This document shows, in pieces, positions 32,101 to 40,900 of a stretch of 64,000 nt of DNA (its first letter is position 1; each line of letters opens with the position of its first letter). The notes beneath the pieces were generated by a model that was not told where the DNA came from, did no database searches, and saw nothing but the letters and a program-made list of their open reading frames with translations. Source of the stretch: Bryopsis sp. KO-2023. Its lineage: Eukaryota; Chlorophyta; Ulvophyceae; Bryopsidales; Bryopsidaceae. The position numbers and the translations under genes are program-made. Where the stretch lies: NCBI GenBank assembly GCA_030272585.1, contig BSYQ01000003.1, positions 744,001 through 808,000 of the forward strand, given 5' to 3'.

Positions 32101-34434
32101 ATATGAAGACACTGGAGGATTTTTGGGCAATTCGGGTACCCCAGATTCCTCCCCCTCAAAAGGGTTCGGGACCTCCCGAACTATAACCAGAAAAGGACAA
32201 ATCTCCTTATTACGGAGTTGTCTTCGAGCTTGGGCTATGCTCAACAAGGGATTGATCCGTGCATTAGGCGGACTAGGGGCACGCACAACCAAATTAGGTC
32301 GTATCGTGAGTCGGTTTCCCCGTGTAGTTAGAACCGAAGCACTACCCGTAGAAAAATTCATCAGTACTCGGTGATTGCATAACCACACATCCCCGAGGTA
32401 CAAATCAAAATGCTTTGCAGTGATAACTTGACACTCGATTTTCATCCGCAAGCCTTGCAAACGCAAGTTAATCGAGGTTATCCCTACGATATCCAATGGA
32501 GTTCCATCGGCCATTTCGATTTTGGTACCTTGCTTACATCTATAACTAAGCCCTGTGCTTTCGCAGAAATGCTTAGAGATATAAGCGTAGCCAGCGGCGC
32601 CAGAATCTAACAAAATCTGACCAGGGGAACCAGAAATCAAACCTTTGAACGACATTGACATTCTGAGATTACAATCCTCTCCTGGAATCGAGTTACCGGG
32701 TAACTCCGCTGTAGGTGGATCGTAATATATATCAACGGGCCAAAGAAGACCTGGTGCTTTACCGCTGCTAAGAGCAAACAATTTTGCTCCTTTTCGATAT
32801 TGTGCAATCAATCGCATTTGATTGATTTCTTTTTGTCTAACTGCCATATTATGAGGGATTAATAGGCAGCAACTCGTAGAAGAAGGTGACTCTTTCTTGC
32901 AAGCAAAATAATGCTTTAAGAATTCATTCAAATTCTTTCGTCCAGGATCCATCCAAACATGGTGTCCCGCTACTGACGATGCAAGAAACTCTTGTCCAGT
33001 GCAAAACTTTTTACAAATCGCAAATCTTTCATCATTAGTAGATGAGTCAAAAGTGAACTCTCTACTTGCATTCTGCAAACGATGAAGTTCCGATTTTAAA
33101 AGTTGCATTCCAGAGATGCAATCGTTCTCCGGCACCTTCTCTTCTTTACTAGGCATAGGATCTTGGGCGTCCCCAATGGGATCGACGTCCAAATCAACCT
33201 CACCACATCGGATAGAGTCATCATTTCTGTCAACAGACATAACCTGGTCAGGGTCATTCTCCACAGAAATATCCGATTTGTTCTCGGGCTCCGTAATATC
33301 CGTATCCATCGGATCAAATATTACATCTTTCGGATCTGAGTTTTTCGATACCTCCTTTCGAGATAACCCAGATGCAAGAACTTCTATACTAGGAAGTTCT
33401 TTCCCGAAACAAGCGAGACTCTTCCGTACCTTTCCAGTATCACACACATGACCTGGAGAATAAGATGCTCCACATCTGAAACAAAGGTTCGCGGCCTTGC
33501 GCCGTTCCCACTCCTTCTGGGTAAGACCCGCAGGAAAAGATGTTTTACCAACTTTACTCTTACGAGTCTGTTGAGAACCACCACCAAATCTCGGTGTAAA
33601 GCTCGGCATCATTCGGTTTTTCTTCCGATTAACCGGATACACCTTTCCTTTTTCTTCTTTCCGAGATCGCTTTGATCCAACGGTACTTTCCTCCTTTTCT
33701 TTGGCACCTTTTTTCAATACTGGGTATCGCTCATCATGCGATACTCCTTTTGCCAATACATGGGTACGGAATTCCTCATATGAAGTCCATTCATGACCCG
33801 AAGTATCAGTGGCAACCGCTTCCTTCAACACTCCATGGAGGTTGCGGTGTAAGAACCAAATTTTTGAAATACTATCAATTTTGGTCTTACGAAGAGTGAA
33901 ATATGTGTCCATTTGGCGCACATATTCTCCAGTATTGCATCGCCGGTTAATGTGGTCTTTGAATGTGGACAGTTTTTGTGTCACCGCATATTCGGTGGCC
34001 AACTCACCAAAACTTCCATCATCCATAGCAACACACATTTCCTCCCAAGTCAGGTTTCCTCCAGAAATTTTCTCTTCCCCGACTCGAGCGATGAGGTGCT
34101 TGATTCCCTTGGGTCCCAAGAATGTTGGTCCAATCCGACCCCATTCTTCTCGAGGAACCCCCTCGGCAATCCAAAAGATCTCCAAAATGACCTTATGTTC
34201 TTTCCAAGGACATTGGCCATCAAATTTATCAGGCTTGGCCGTGGAAGACTTTTTGCTTCCCGACCCTACAGAAGTACTACCCTTTCTGGTAGCCACTTCT
34301 CGTTCCCGCTCACGGTCATCCACCTCTTGGCGGAACGCCTGATGTTCAGATTGCATCAAAGCAATCCGATTTTGGAGTTCTTCTACCGTTAAGGTGGTGA
34401 TGTCCTCTTCACCAGAAGGGTCTGGTCTCGACAT
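29107..34434 (-). CDS. Element B gag-pol polyprotein with chromodomain
   Basis: A 1775-residue single-frame polyprotein with the same order as element A: gag zinc knuckle (CFRCGASYSPGHVC, about 317-331), aspartic protease DSGA (about 609), reverse transcriptase with YLDD (about 970), RNase H, integrase with HHCC and D,D,E motifs (SDRDPRWTS, DGQTEAMNR) and a C-terminal chromodomain (YLVKWTGYSHEHNSWEP). The start ATG encodes MSRPDPSGEED. Most of the sequence differs from A at many silent and some replacement sites, yet one block around the end of RNase H is almost identical at the DNA level. No stop or frameshift is visible, so it is probably competent for protein production. Confidence 0.95.
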   Translation of the reverse strand: MSRPDPSGEEDITTLTVEELQNRIALMQSEHQAFRQEVDDREREREVATRKGSTSVGSGSKKSSTAKPDKFDGQCPWKEHKVILEIFWIAEGVPREEWGRIGPTFLGPKGIKHLIARVGEEKISGGNLTWEEMCVAMDDGSFGELATEYAVTQKLSTFKDHINRRCNTGEYVRQMDTYFTLRKTKIDSISKIWFLHRNLHGVLKEAVATDTSGHEWTSYEEFRTHVLAKGVSHDERYPVLKKGAKEKEESTVGSKRSRKEEKGKVYPVNRKKNRMMPSFTPRFGGGSQQTRKSKVGKTSFPAGLTQKEWERRKAANLCFRCGASYSPGHVCDTGKVRKSLACFGKELPSIEVLASGLSRKEVSKNSDPKDVIFDPMDTDITEPENKSDISVENDPDQVMSVDRNDDSIRCGEVDLDVDPIGDAQDPMPSKEEKVPENDCISGMQLLKSELHRLQNASREFTFDSSTNDERFAICKKFCTGQEFLASSVAGHHVWMDPGRKNLNEFLKHYFACKKESPSSTSCCLLIPHNMAVRQKEINQMRLIAQYRKGAKLFALSSGKAPGLLWPVDIYYDPPTAELPGNSIPGEDCNLRMSMSFKGLISGSPGQILLDSGAAGYAYISKHFCESTGLSYRCKQGTKIEMADGTPLDIVGITSINLRLQGLRMKIECQVITAKHFDLYLGDVWLCNHRVLMNFSTGSASVLTTRGNRLTIRPNLVVRAPSPPNARINPLLSIAQARRQLRNKEICPFLVIVREVPNPFEGEESGVPELPKNPPVSSYQTELESLLDEYKDRFSDELAECPPSREEDAAIDLVPGAKPVHRPMFRYTPGERKEIEEQVSDMLQKGLIKPSCSPWGAPILFVPKPDGTRRMCIDYRGLNKLTIRNQYPLPRIDDLLDQLQGSKYFSALDLKAGYWQLRVKEPDQPKTAFKTPFGLFEYKVLPMGLTNAPAIFQTWMNRVFSGMIGKSVLIYLDDILVFSKTPEEHVQHLRAVMKRLREHKMLLKRSKCDFFKKELHYLGFVINQDGISADKRKTEKVVEWPVPKNVAELRSFLGLSNYFRRFVQGYSKLVAPLTNLLRKGKEWSWTEDCQRGFDGVKENLTHAPCLAMPNFEKDFEVVADASDYAIGAILLQEGHPIAFESRKLSGAQFNWSIGDKEMFAVVHALKLWRCYLDVRVFKVVCDHQPNTYFHSQETLSRRSARWLEVLQGFRFEWEYRPGRTNVADPLSRYPSYSQQIGILSELGGGQKRPTWKGDPSSPRTGTSMLGERLTEGITRDEWFETEDVAASGCQKHSGLWWNGARVVVPNWDNLREDILHDSHASVYAGHFGIRKTQRTVLKYFWWPGVEGDIANFVKGCDACQRNKHRRGKVPGPLQPLRIPDGRWESVSMDLITDLPKSGAEAFDAILVFVDRLTKMVRCVPTHTTCDAVQTAKLFVTEVFRLHGLPKHLVSDRDPRWTSKFFRELCKTLGVTQALSTAFHPQSDGQTEAMNRILEDTLRHFVGPRQRDWSDLLPVVEFALNNSKSMAIGETPFFLNYGRDPWTPLTVQLPSKTSNVMGPGGLSRQRTQIGVPAVKKMTEDIREAIVKAKRCLESAQQRMKTHADVRRCPVDVQVGDMVLLDARHIKLKHPGSRKLLPRWLGPFRVLEGVQKRKPMAEQVAFRLELPDSLPIHPVFHASLLKRYWSHGKTQPPPPPVDIQEELEYEVEDLLDYREVKVGRRVVPQYLVKWTGYSHEHNSWEPEANLENARELVEQYQKRKKSTLIPPIPVRRSRRLRS

Positions 34435-35756
34435 CTTAAAGAAGGCTAGTGATTAACCTGCATCGCAGGAAAATCAATCCATCAGCATATTTTCCTCATG
34501 TATATTGGTTCTTATCAAAGTACCAACTATACATTGACATTCGTGGATCAAATTTGTATCTCAATACAAATCATCCCTATGAAAATTGACCTTGTATTCA
34601 GTGAAAATCATTCACTTTCGCAAATACAATCAATTTTCATTGAAGGCAACTCATTTTGCCTCATGCCAAATCAGGAAAATAATCGCTATTCATTCTCTTA
34701 TTTTAGCGGATTATCTCTTCAATTCGATTTTATCGATCAACAATCATCTGTCTCCATTAGCGAATTACGACAAGTCCTATTCCTCAAGGCTCAAGAGAGC
34801 GTACCATACCATACGAACCACTAACAAAAGCCCTCAATTTTACACAGACCACTGCGCTAGCAAACCGATCCCGAAAGACCAGGGGTCTAGTGATTTCAAA
34901 GGGCAATAGTGGCTCTCCGTACAGCTAGGATAGGAGTGCCGAGTAACGCTCTTTAGACGTGAAAATTGCCGAATCGATTTAATCAAATATCCAAGATCAA
35001 CCCTAATAAAACTCAAGAGAAATGAACTTCCTTCCTCTTACTTCCCTCATCTCCTTTTATTGACCAAATAAAAGGTCTCCTTTTGTTATACCGACTCAAG
35101 CTCCCCTAGCACTTGAGTCCTTATACTCGTTCCACCATCTAAGAGAGTACTCTTAGTGGCTTCTCGCGAGCATATGGTACAACAACCTCTTTACTCTTAG
35201 TATCTTCAGGTGTTAACCCTGCCCATACAAAGTTAACCCCACCCTTTGGATAAAAGAGAAACTTTTATAGTTCAAAAACTATACTATCTTAAAGTCGCAA
35301 CGTGTCGACGTTCAAAATGATTCTAAAACATCATTTCGATCGTTCAACACCTAGAACCGACACGGACGACCTCAAAACACTCAAATTCCGACGCGAACTT
35401 TAAAACGTCATAACTTTGCGCACACGCATCGGATTCACTCGCAACAAATTGCAACGGATGCATCTTGTTCCGTAGATGCTTTTAGACACCTTATATGTTC
35501 GATTCCGTGACGTATACGGTCCGGAACGGGCCAAAACGTGTCGCTAATCGAACAGCTCCGAAGTGGAGTCGCACTGCTTATTGCGGCGCGCGGATTTTCT
35601 GCAGGGAAATCGGAGCTGTTCGATTCCGTGACGTATACGGTCCGGAACGGGCCAAAACGTGTCGCTAATCGAACAGCTCCGATTTCCCTGCAGAAAATCC
35701 GCGCGCCGCAATAAGCAGTGCGACTCCACTTTCCACACGATAGGATGCTTGCCAAA
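34435..35756 (-). other. Element B 5' leader with long foldback
   Basis: This region lies between the primer-binding site and gag. It shares TTATTGACCAAATAAAAGG (about 35055) with the element A leader, where the same block lies only about 20 bases from the gag ATG; B therefore has about 600 extra bases (about 34450-35050). A perfect inverted repeat has 65-bp arms at 35561-35625 and 35667-35731 around a 41-base spacer. A 65-bp direct repeat (35497-35561, 35618-35682) overlaps it. Confidence 0.85.
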
Positions 35757-35771
35757 GCTCCGAAACCAAGT
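35757..35771 (-). other. Element B primer-binding site candidate
   Basis: Read on the minus strand, TTGGTTTCGGAGC lies two bases inside the 5' LTR. The core is identical to that of element A. Confidence 0.6.
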
Positions 35772-36038
35772 TGTTAGACTTGGGGGTGCAAGTCTAAGAA
35801 GAGCTAAAAACTAAAACTTCTGAGTCCATGACCTTGAAGCCCATTAATACCATGACCCCCAAGGATCCTAGCGTCCCCGCATGGTACCTAGGACAACCAT
35901 CCTAGGTGGGCACCCGACATAGGTCTAGTCATCATGACTAGACCTGACTCACATGTCCACGTCAGCATGACTACGCATGACTGTACATGACTGTACATGA
36001 CTGGACCTGACTGGATGTAGCTCTTAACATCCCTAACA
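35772..36038 (-). repeat. Element B 5' LTR
   Basis: A 267-bp copy identical by eye to 28336-28602. It is followed by the second GTCAG duplication at 36039-36043. Confidence 0.93.
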
Positions 36039-36043
36039 GTCAG

Positions 36044-36300
36044 TCTTCCTTCTAACGTTCACGACTTCCTTTGCACTTTGCCAACATCCTGTGTGCCTGC
36101 GTTACAGGTCACTCTTTTCGCCTCCTAAGTGTGCCTTGTTTAATGTCGCGCCAACCCACGGCCATCCATCCCAGGAGCCCTAGTTTCCTAGGTTCCCAGG
36201 CTCCGAAACCAATGTAACGAACGTGCCACCGTTCGTGTTCCAAAGCGTGAGAGAGTGGGGGAATCAAGAATGTTTACAAGAAGTGTTTGTATCCTAAATA
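36044..36300 (-). mobile_element. Possible remnant of a third LTR element (C)
   Basis: At about 36198-36211 the sequence GGCTCCGAAACCAA, complementary to the primer-site core of A and B, is followed at once by TGTAACGAACG, an LTR-like edge. This is the expected 5' LTR/primer-site junction of another minus-strand element, into whose leader element B would have inserted. I could not find a matching second LTR, so the remnant is unproven. Confidence 0.35.
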
Positions 36301-36304
36301 CCTA

Positions 36305-36353
36305 GACACCTCACTCATGGTGAGTCACCGGGGGTTCGATTCCCCGAGGTGTC
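36305..36353 (+). other. tRNA-like fragment lacking D and anticodon arms
   Basis: GACACCT (36305-36311) pairs perfectly with AGGTGTC (36347-36353), like an acceptor stem. Next to the 3' strand is a canonical T arm with loop TTCGATT (B-box GGTTCGATTCC). Only a CTCA-TGG-TGAG hairpin, resembling the long variable arm of a type II tRNA, fills the rest. About 40 bases expected for the D and anticodon arms are missing, so it cannot be a working tRNA gene. Confidence 0.45.
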
Positions 36354-36895
36354 GGTCCGTGACTACCCTCAAGAGGGTTTGTTACAAGTTTGATTTTCAC
36401 CTTTAATTGATTATTGTATGATGTTTTTCCAACTGGTTTTTGGCCGTGAATCAATTACAAGACTGAATTTGATTGATTTAGATTTGAATAAGTTGCCGAA
36501 TCCATTTTGTTTTGCTTTAAAAATAGAAAATCTGTTGAGATTGTCCAATGTTAATACAAAGGTTTTGTTTGTCGACTAGGTCGGTGGCGGTGCTTGCACC
36601 TGTGTATTACGCGTAATCCCCTGGGGATCAGCCGCTGACGAAAGGAAAGGGAAAGCAAAAAAAAAGAAAAAAGAAAAGAGATTAATGCTAAACAAATAAG
36701 ATGGGATCGTTTCACTTCATTTTCCTTTTTCCCTCCTGTTTGTTTGCATTCAATGTTCAAAAAAGGGGGGATCCAAAAAAAAGGGGATAAAGAGGACTAT
36801 GTTGTGGTGTTGATAATAATCTTGGGGAGATCTAAAGGTGCTGGGGATTTTGTAACATGAAAAGACATGGTTGAAACAAACAAGAAGAAAGGCTT
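36354..36895. other. AT-rich intergenic stretch, nothing recognised
   Basis: Unique AT-rich sequence with purine runs near 36650-36680 and 36765-36800. No open frame with family motifs and no repeats were evident. Confidence 0.5.
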
Positions 36896-37410
36896 GTGCG
36901 GGGTATTTTGAAAACCAGGCACACAAAACAGCCACCCACGCACAGATTCAAAAAAATCCCGCACACTGTGCAGGTGTTGTCATTTCCACCCCGCACAGGT
37001 TGTGCGGCTGAAATCAGCCTCCCTGCGGCTGTTTTTAAAACAAGGTGTACAAGCCGTTTTACCTCGCACAGAGCCAAAATAACCCCGCACGGCTCTGTGC
37101 AGGGTTTGACCCAAATTATTGCGGGGTGTTTTGCAAACCCCGCACAGAAGCCTGAAACCCGGGTTTGGGCACGCACAGAGCCAAAAAAACCCCGCACGGC
37201 TCTGTGCCCCGGTTTGGCCCAATATGGTGCGGGGTCCCAATTTAACCCCGCACAGACTGGAACCCCGCACACAGAACCTGACGTCTTTCATATCCACCCC
37301 GCACGGCACCCCCGCACAGAGAAAGGGATACCCCGCACACTGTACGGGGCTATGTTTCATCTGTGCGGGGTCCCACAACGGGAAAGACGTCAGGTTCTGT
37401 GTGCGGGGTT
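36896..37410. repeat. Patch of interspersed CCCCGCAC motifs with a 29-bp inverted repeat
   Basis: About 14 copies of CCCCGCAC or its complement (one lacking the first C) occur in 515 bases, in both orientations and at irregular spacing. Many extend to CCCCGCACAGAG or CCCCGCACGGCTCTGTGC, the latter self-complementary. Perfect inverted arms of 29 bp lie at 37261-37289 and 37382-37410. The patch ends about 530 bases before the BTS start codon. Confidence 0.75.
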
Positions 37411-37783
37411 TGTGTAGCTCTTGTATGCTTGCAACTGACGTCCCTTATATGGAGGTGACGTCTCCGAGTTTATTTCGGTTTTTCCATGCTTACTTTTTGG
37501 TCTTCAAACGACTGTCCCTTGAAAGTCTCCCCCGATCGTGTGCCTCTCTTAAGAAAAACTGTACCGCTTCACTGTCACCCTTCCACAACCGCTACACTCG
37601 CCCATGCCTTTCCCCCAGGTTCTCCTGAGCCCTCCCCCAGGCAGATTTCCACCCAAAACATCCATCCAATCTCTCCGGTGTCACTCGTTCTGTTGCCTTG
37701 CGAGTCCTTCCTTGCGATGTGGAATATTTGGGGGGGTATTTCCAGCCATGACACAAACATTCGCTTGCGTCAAGTGACGTCAC
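37279..37783. promoter_or_regulatory. Cluster of TGACGTC sites upstream of BTS
   Basis: TGACGTC or its complement occurs at 37279-37285, 37386-37392, 37436-37442 and 37456-37462. A full palindrome GTGACGTCAC is at 37774-37783, about 155 bases before the BTS start. TGACGT is the core bound by plant bZIP factors of the TGA class. The first two copies are part of the 29-bp inverted repeat, so they are not independent. A role in BTS control is inferred from position only. Confidence 0.4.
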
Positions 37784-37936
37784 CAAACGCGCTCTCTCCC
37801 TTCTTGCGCCTGCCACGCGACAGGTGTCTTGCGCCACCAATGGACGTTCACGGAGAACGCTCCCGGTTCGCTCGCGCGAGTCGCACGGCTTCCGACCGTT
37901 GCGTTTAAACGAAGAGATTCGACGCCTTCTGTAGCC

Positions 37937-40900
37937 ATGACAGCCGCGGTGTTCGTCGCCAATTTGCCGACGGACCGGTCACTCGAGCCAGGCACCCCGC
38001 CAATCGGATTTTTCTATTCGCACCTGCACGAGTCGATTCGCATGGAACTGAACTCTATCTGGCAAACTGTCCTCGCCTTGGAAGCAGCAGTCCACGAAAA
38101 CTTCCCGGAAAAATTGTCGTCGGTGGAAGAGCGCTGCGTTTTCCTGCAGCAGATTTACAAGTACCACAGCGTCGCAGAGGATGAGGTGCAGTACGCTGTT
38201 TACGCAGTCATTTGAAATCGCGGTCGGCCGGCTGGTGTTTGATTCAGCGAAAACAAGACGGTGGATGGAAAGGGTCTGACACGGAAAACCTACGCTGTGA
38301 CGATTCAGGTGGTTTACCCGGCCTTGGATACGAAAGTGAAGAACGTGACGCTACAATATAGCGTGGAGCATGCGGACGAGGTAGGGCACATCCCTTGTTC
38401 TTTCCCTCTCAGGTTATTTTCCCCTCCTTGGCAATTCAAGCTATTTTAATTTCACGACACAGCACGTCACTCTGTTTGAAGAAAAACTTTTTCTTTCTTT
38501 CTTTTGTTTTGTTCTGGTTGTGAACTGAAACTGAAACTGTCACTCAGTTTCCTGAATATCTATTTTCTGCCCTGCTCCATGCTTGTCTGGGGTTTTTGGT
38601 TAGTGCTATAAATATTTCGAATCTTTTTTTTTTTGCAACAGGAGCACCTCTTCGTTCAACTGTTACAAATGCTGAGGGAAACAATGTCAGCCAGAGGGGC
38701 TGCAGTGACGGCAGCCATCAGGTGAAATTTTGGAAATAGGATTTTGGATGTAAAGGATTGGGTATGATTCTCTTCTGTCTGACATGCTTCAGTATTTCAT
38801 TCTGTGAAATATTGAAACTGAAACCCCATTTAGTGGTGGTTGCTCCTGGATGGCCTTCTTTTGACACGCTGGAGTTTTCACAAAAATTGCACAGAAGATA
38901 TTGGCATTGCAATTTCGTTTCAATGAACAGAAAAAACGATGTTGAGTGCGTTGAAAAAACCCAGTGGATGTTGCTTGATGCAGGGAATTTGTTTGCAAAA
39001 TGGGGGAGGTTCGAATCACACTGATGAAACATTTGGCCAAGGAGGAGGAGCAACTGTTTCCTTTGCTGCTGGAGCACTTTTCCTACACGGAGCAAGCAGA
39101 GTTGATCGCCCAGTTTCTATGTTGCATTCCTTTGGCCGCTGTCGAAGGGGTCTTGCTTTGGTTGAAACCTAACATTCCACAGGTAATAGACAGAAAAAAC
39201 TTCTATCTTGTTTTTTTTCCCACTTTGAATTGGTGTTACATTGTCAAGTTCTTTTTCAGAAAACAAAGCCCCACTTTAATAAAGGTTAATTTCCTGTTAT
39301 CGTTTTGTAGGAGGAGCAGGACCAGCTGTTGAAATACATCCGAGAAGCAATCCCAGACGACTTGCTCTTGAATTTATTAGTCACTTGGCTGGACCCAAGT
39401 CAGTCATCCAAACACGAGCTCAGTCCCCAACCCTCCGTCAAACCAGAAAACCTTGACCACCCACCCCTCAACCAAATTATCCACGTTCATCGCAGCATTG
39501 CAATGGCACTCGCTCAGTTCGTGGGGGAGGCTCGATCGATGCTTTCGCACGATGCCAGCGGGGCAAAGTTGGCTTCGTTGGTGGAGAAGCACAGGTTCTT
39601 GACAGCGGTGTGCAGATTTCATATGTTGTCCGAGGAGGAGGTTATGTTTCCTGAGGTGGACCGACAGCAGGCGTATGGTGAAAGCCAGTATTCTGGGTGC
39701 CAAGCCCAGCACGAAGAAGAGGTGGTGTGGTTTGAAGATTTAGGCAGGCTGCTTGCTGATGTTCGATCCAGCGCACGGCGAGGAGCAAAGGTGCAACAGC
39801 AAGAAATCGTCACATTTTGCAATATTTTTTGCCAGTTCTGAAACAAATCAAATTGCATGTCAGAAGAATATGGTCAGACATGCCCCTCATGTTTCTGACC
39901 TTGTTCATGATTGGAAGCAACATATTTGAGAGAATCTGGCATTGTAAATAATGGTATTCTTGTTTTTATGTGGAATCAAGGAAGTCGCAGAGCTGCTGGA
40001 TCAAGTGATACTTTGTGCAGAGCTGGTCAAAGCAAATTTGGGCCAGCACATGGAGAAGGAAGAGGCTGAGGTGTTGCCAGTCCTGCAAGAGAACCTTTGC
40101 GCAGCCGAGCAATGCATTGTGGTCTGGCGAATGCTCAGAATGATGCCGTTGAGGTTGCTGGAGCGAGTGATGCCATGGCTCTCTGGTAAGCGAATGAATA
40201 CATGGTTTGCAAGAAATATCTCGCACTCTTGTTTTGCTATCTTTGAGAAGGAAGCCGTTGTTTTCTGGAATCAGATATCTTTGAGAAGGAAGCCGTTGTT
40301 TTCTGGAATCAGACCTCTCCACCAATTTCTGTCTGGTGCAATTTTTGATTCGTAAAGACAATTTTGGGCTCGAAATCAAGATTCCTGCCCATCCAATGAT
40401 GGATCCCATCACATATCACAGTTATGGTGAATTTTCAACAGGCAGTCAGAGCGAAGCTGGAGCAGCTGAGTTGCTGGCAGCCCTTCGAATCGGTGCCTCT
40501 AATGTCGACGGAGCAGCAGTCGAGCTTTTGGCCAGATGGGTGCACAGGGGCTGCTCTCCGGAATTCAACGATGTGATGCAGGCTGATGACCCTGGGCTGT
40601 ATCACAATGACACATGCGAAACCCGAGTTGTGAAAGAAGCTTCGTCAGGAGAGGCGGCGAGCACTCGGAAGAAAAGGAAACTCCGTGAAGTGGGTTGTTC
40701 TGCCGAGCTCAGTGATGATGCCGGAAGCCATAGTCCATCAGGTTGGTTCAGATTCCCAACAACAGATCATGTTCACTGGGCACTTGCCCTCCAAGACAAG
40801 CCAGTGGCATATTTTTGGTGAATTCGGATTTGCATACTTGCCTTTCTTCATTAATTTTAACACCTTGGGGCTCTCTGAGGAGCTGTGTCAGACATCCATG

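Larger units (their letters stand above)
28336..36038 (-). mobile_element. LTR retrotransposon B, Ty3/gypsy chromovirus, intact
   Basis: A 7,703-bp minus-strand element. The LTRs of 267 bp (28336-28602, 35772-36038) begin TGTTAG and end TAACA on the plus strand and are identical by eye. The flanking duplication is GTCAG (28331-28335, 36039-36043). The gag-pol frame is open throughout. The LTR sequence is unrelated to that of A, but the polyproteins are clearly close relatives. The 5' leader (34435-35756) is much longer than in A and carries a 65-bp perfect inverted repeat. Confidence 0.93.

Noticed and set aside
34498-34824. 108-residue plus-strand open frame in the leader of element B
   Set aside because: It is antisense to the element, AT-rich, and lacks recognisable motifs.
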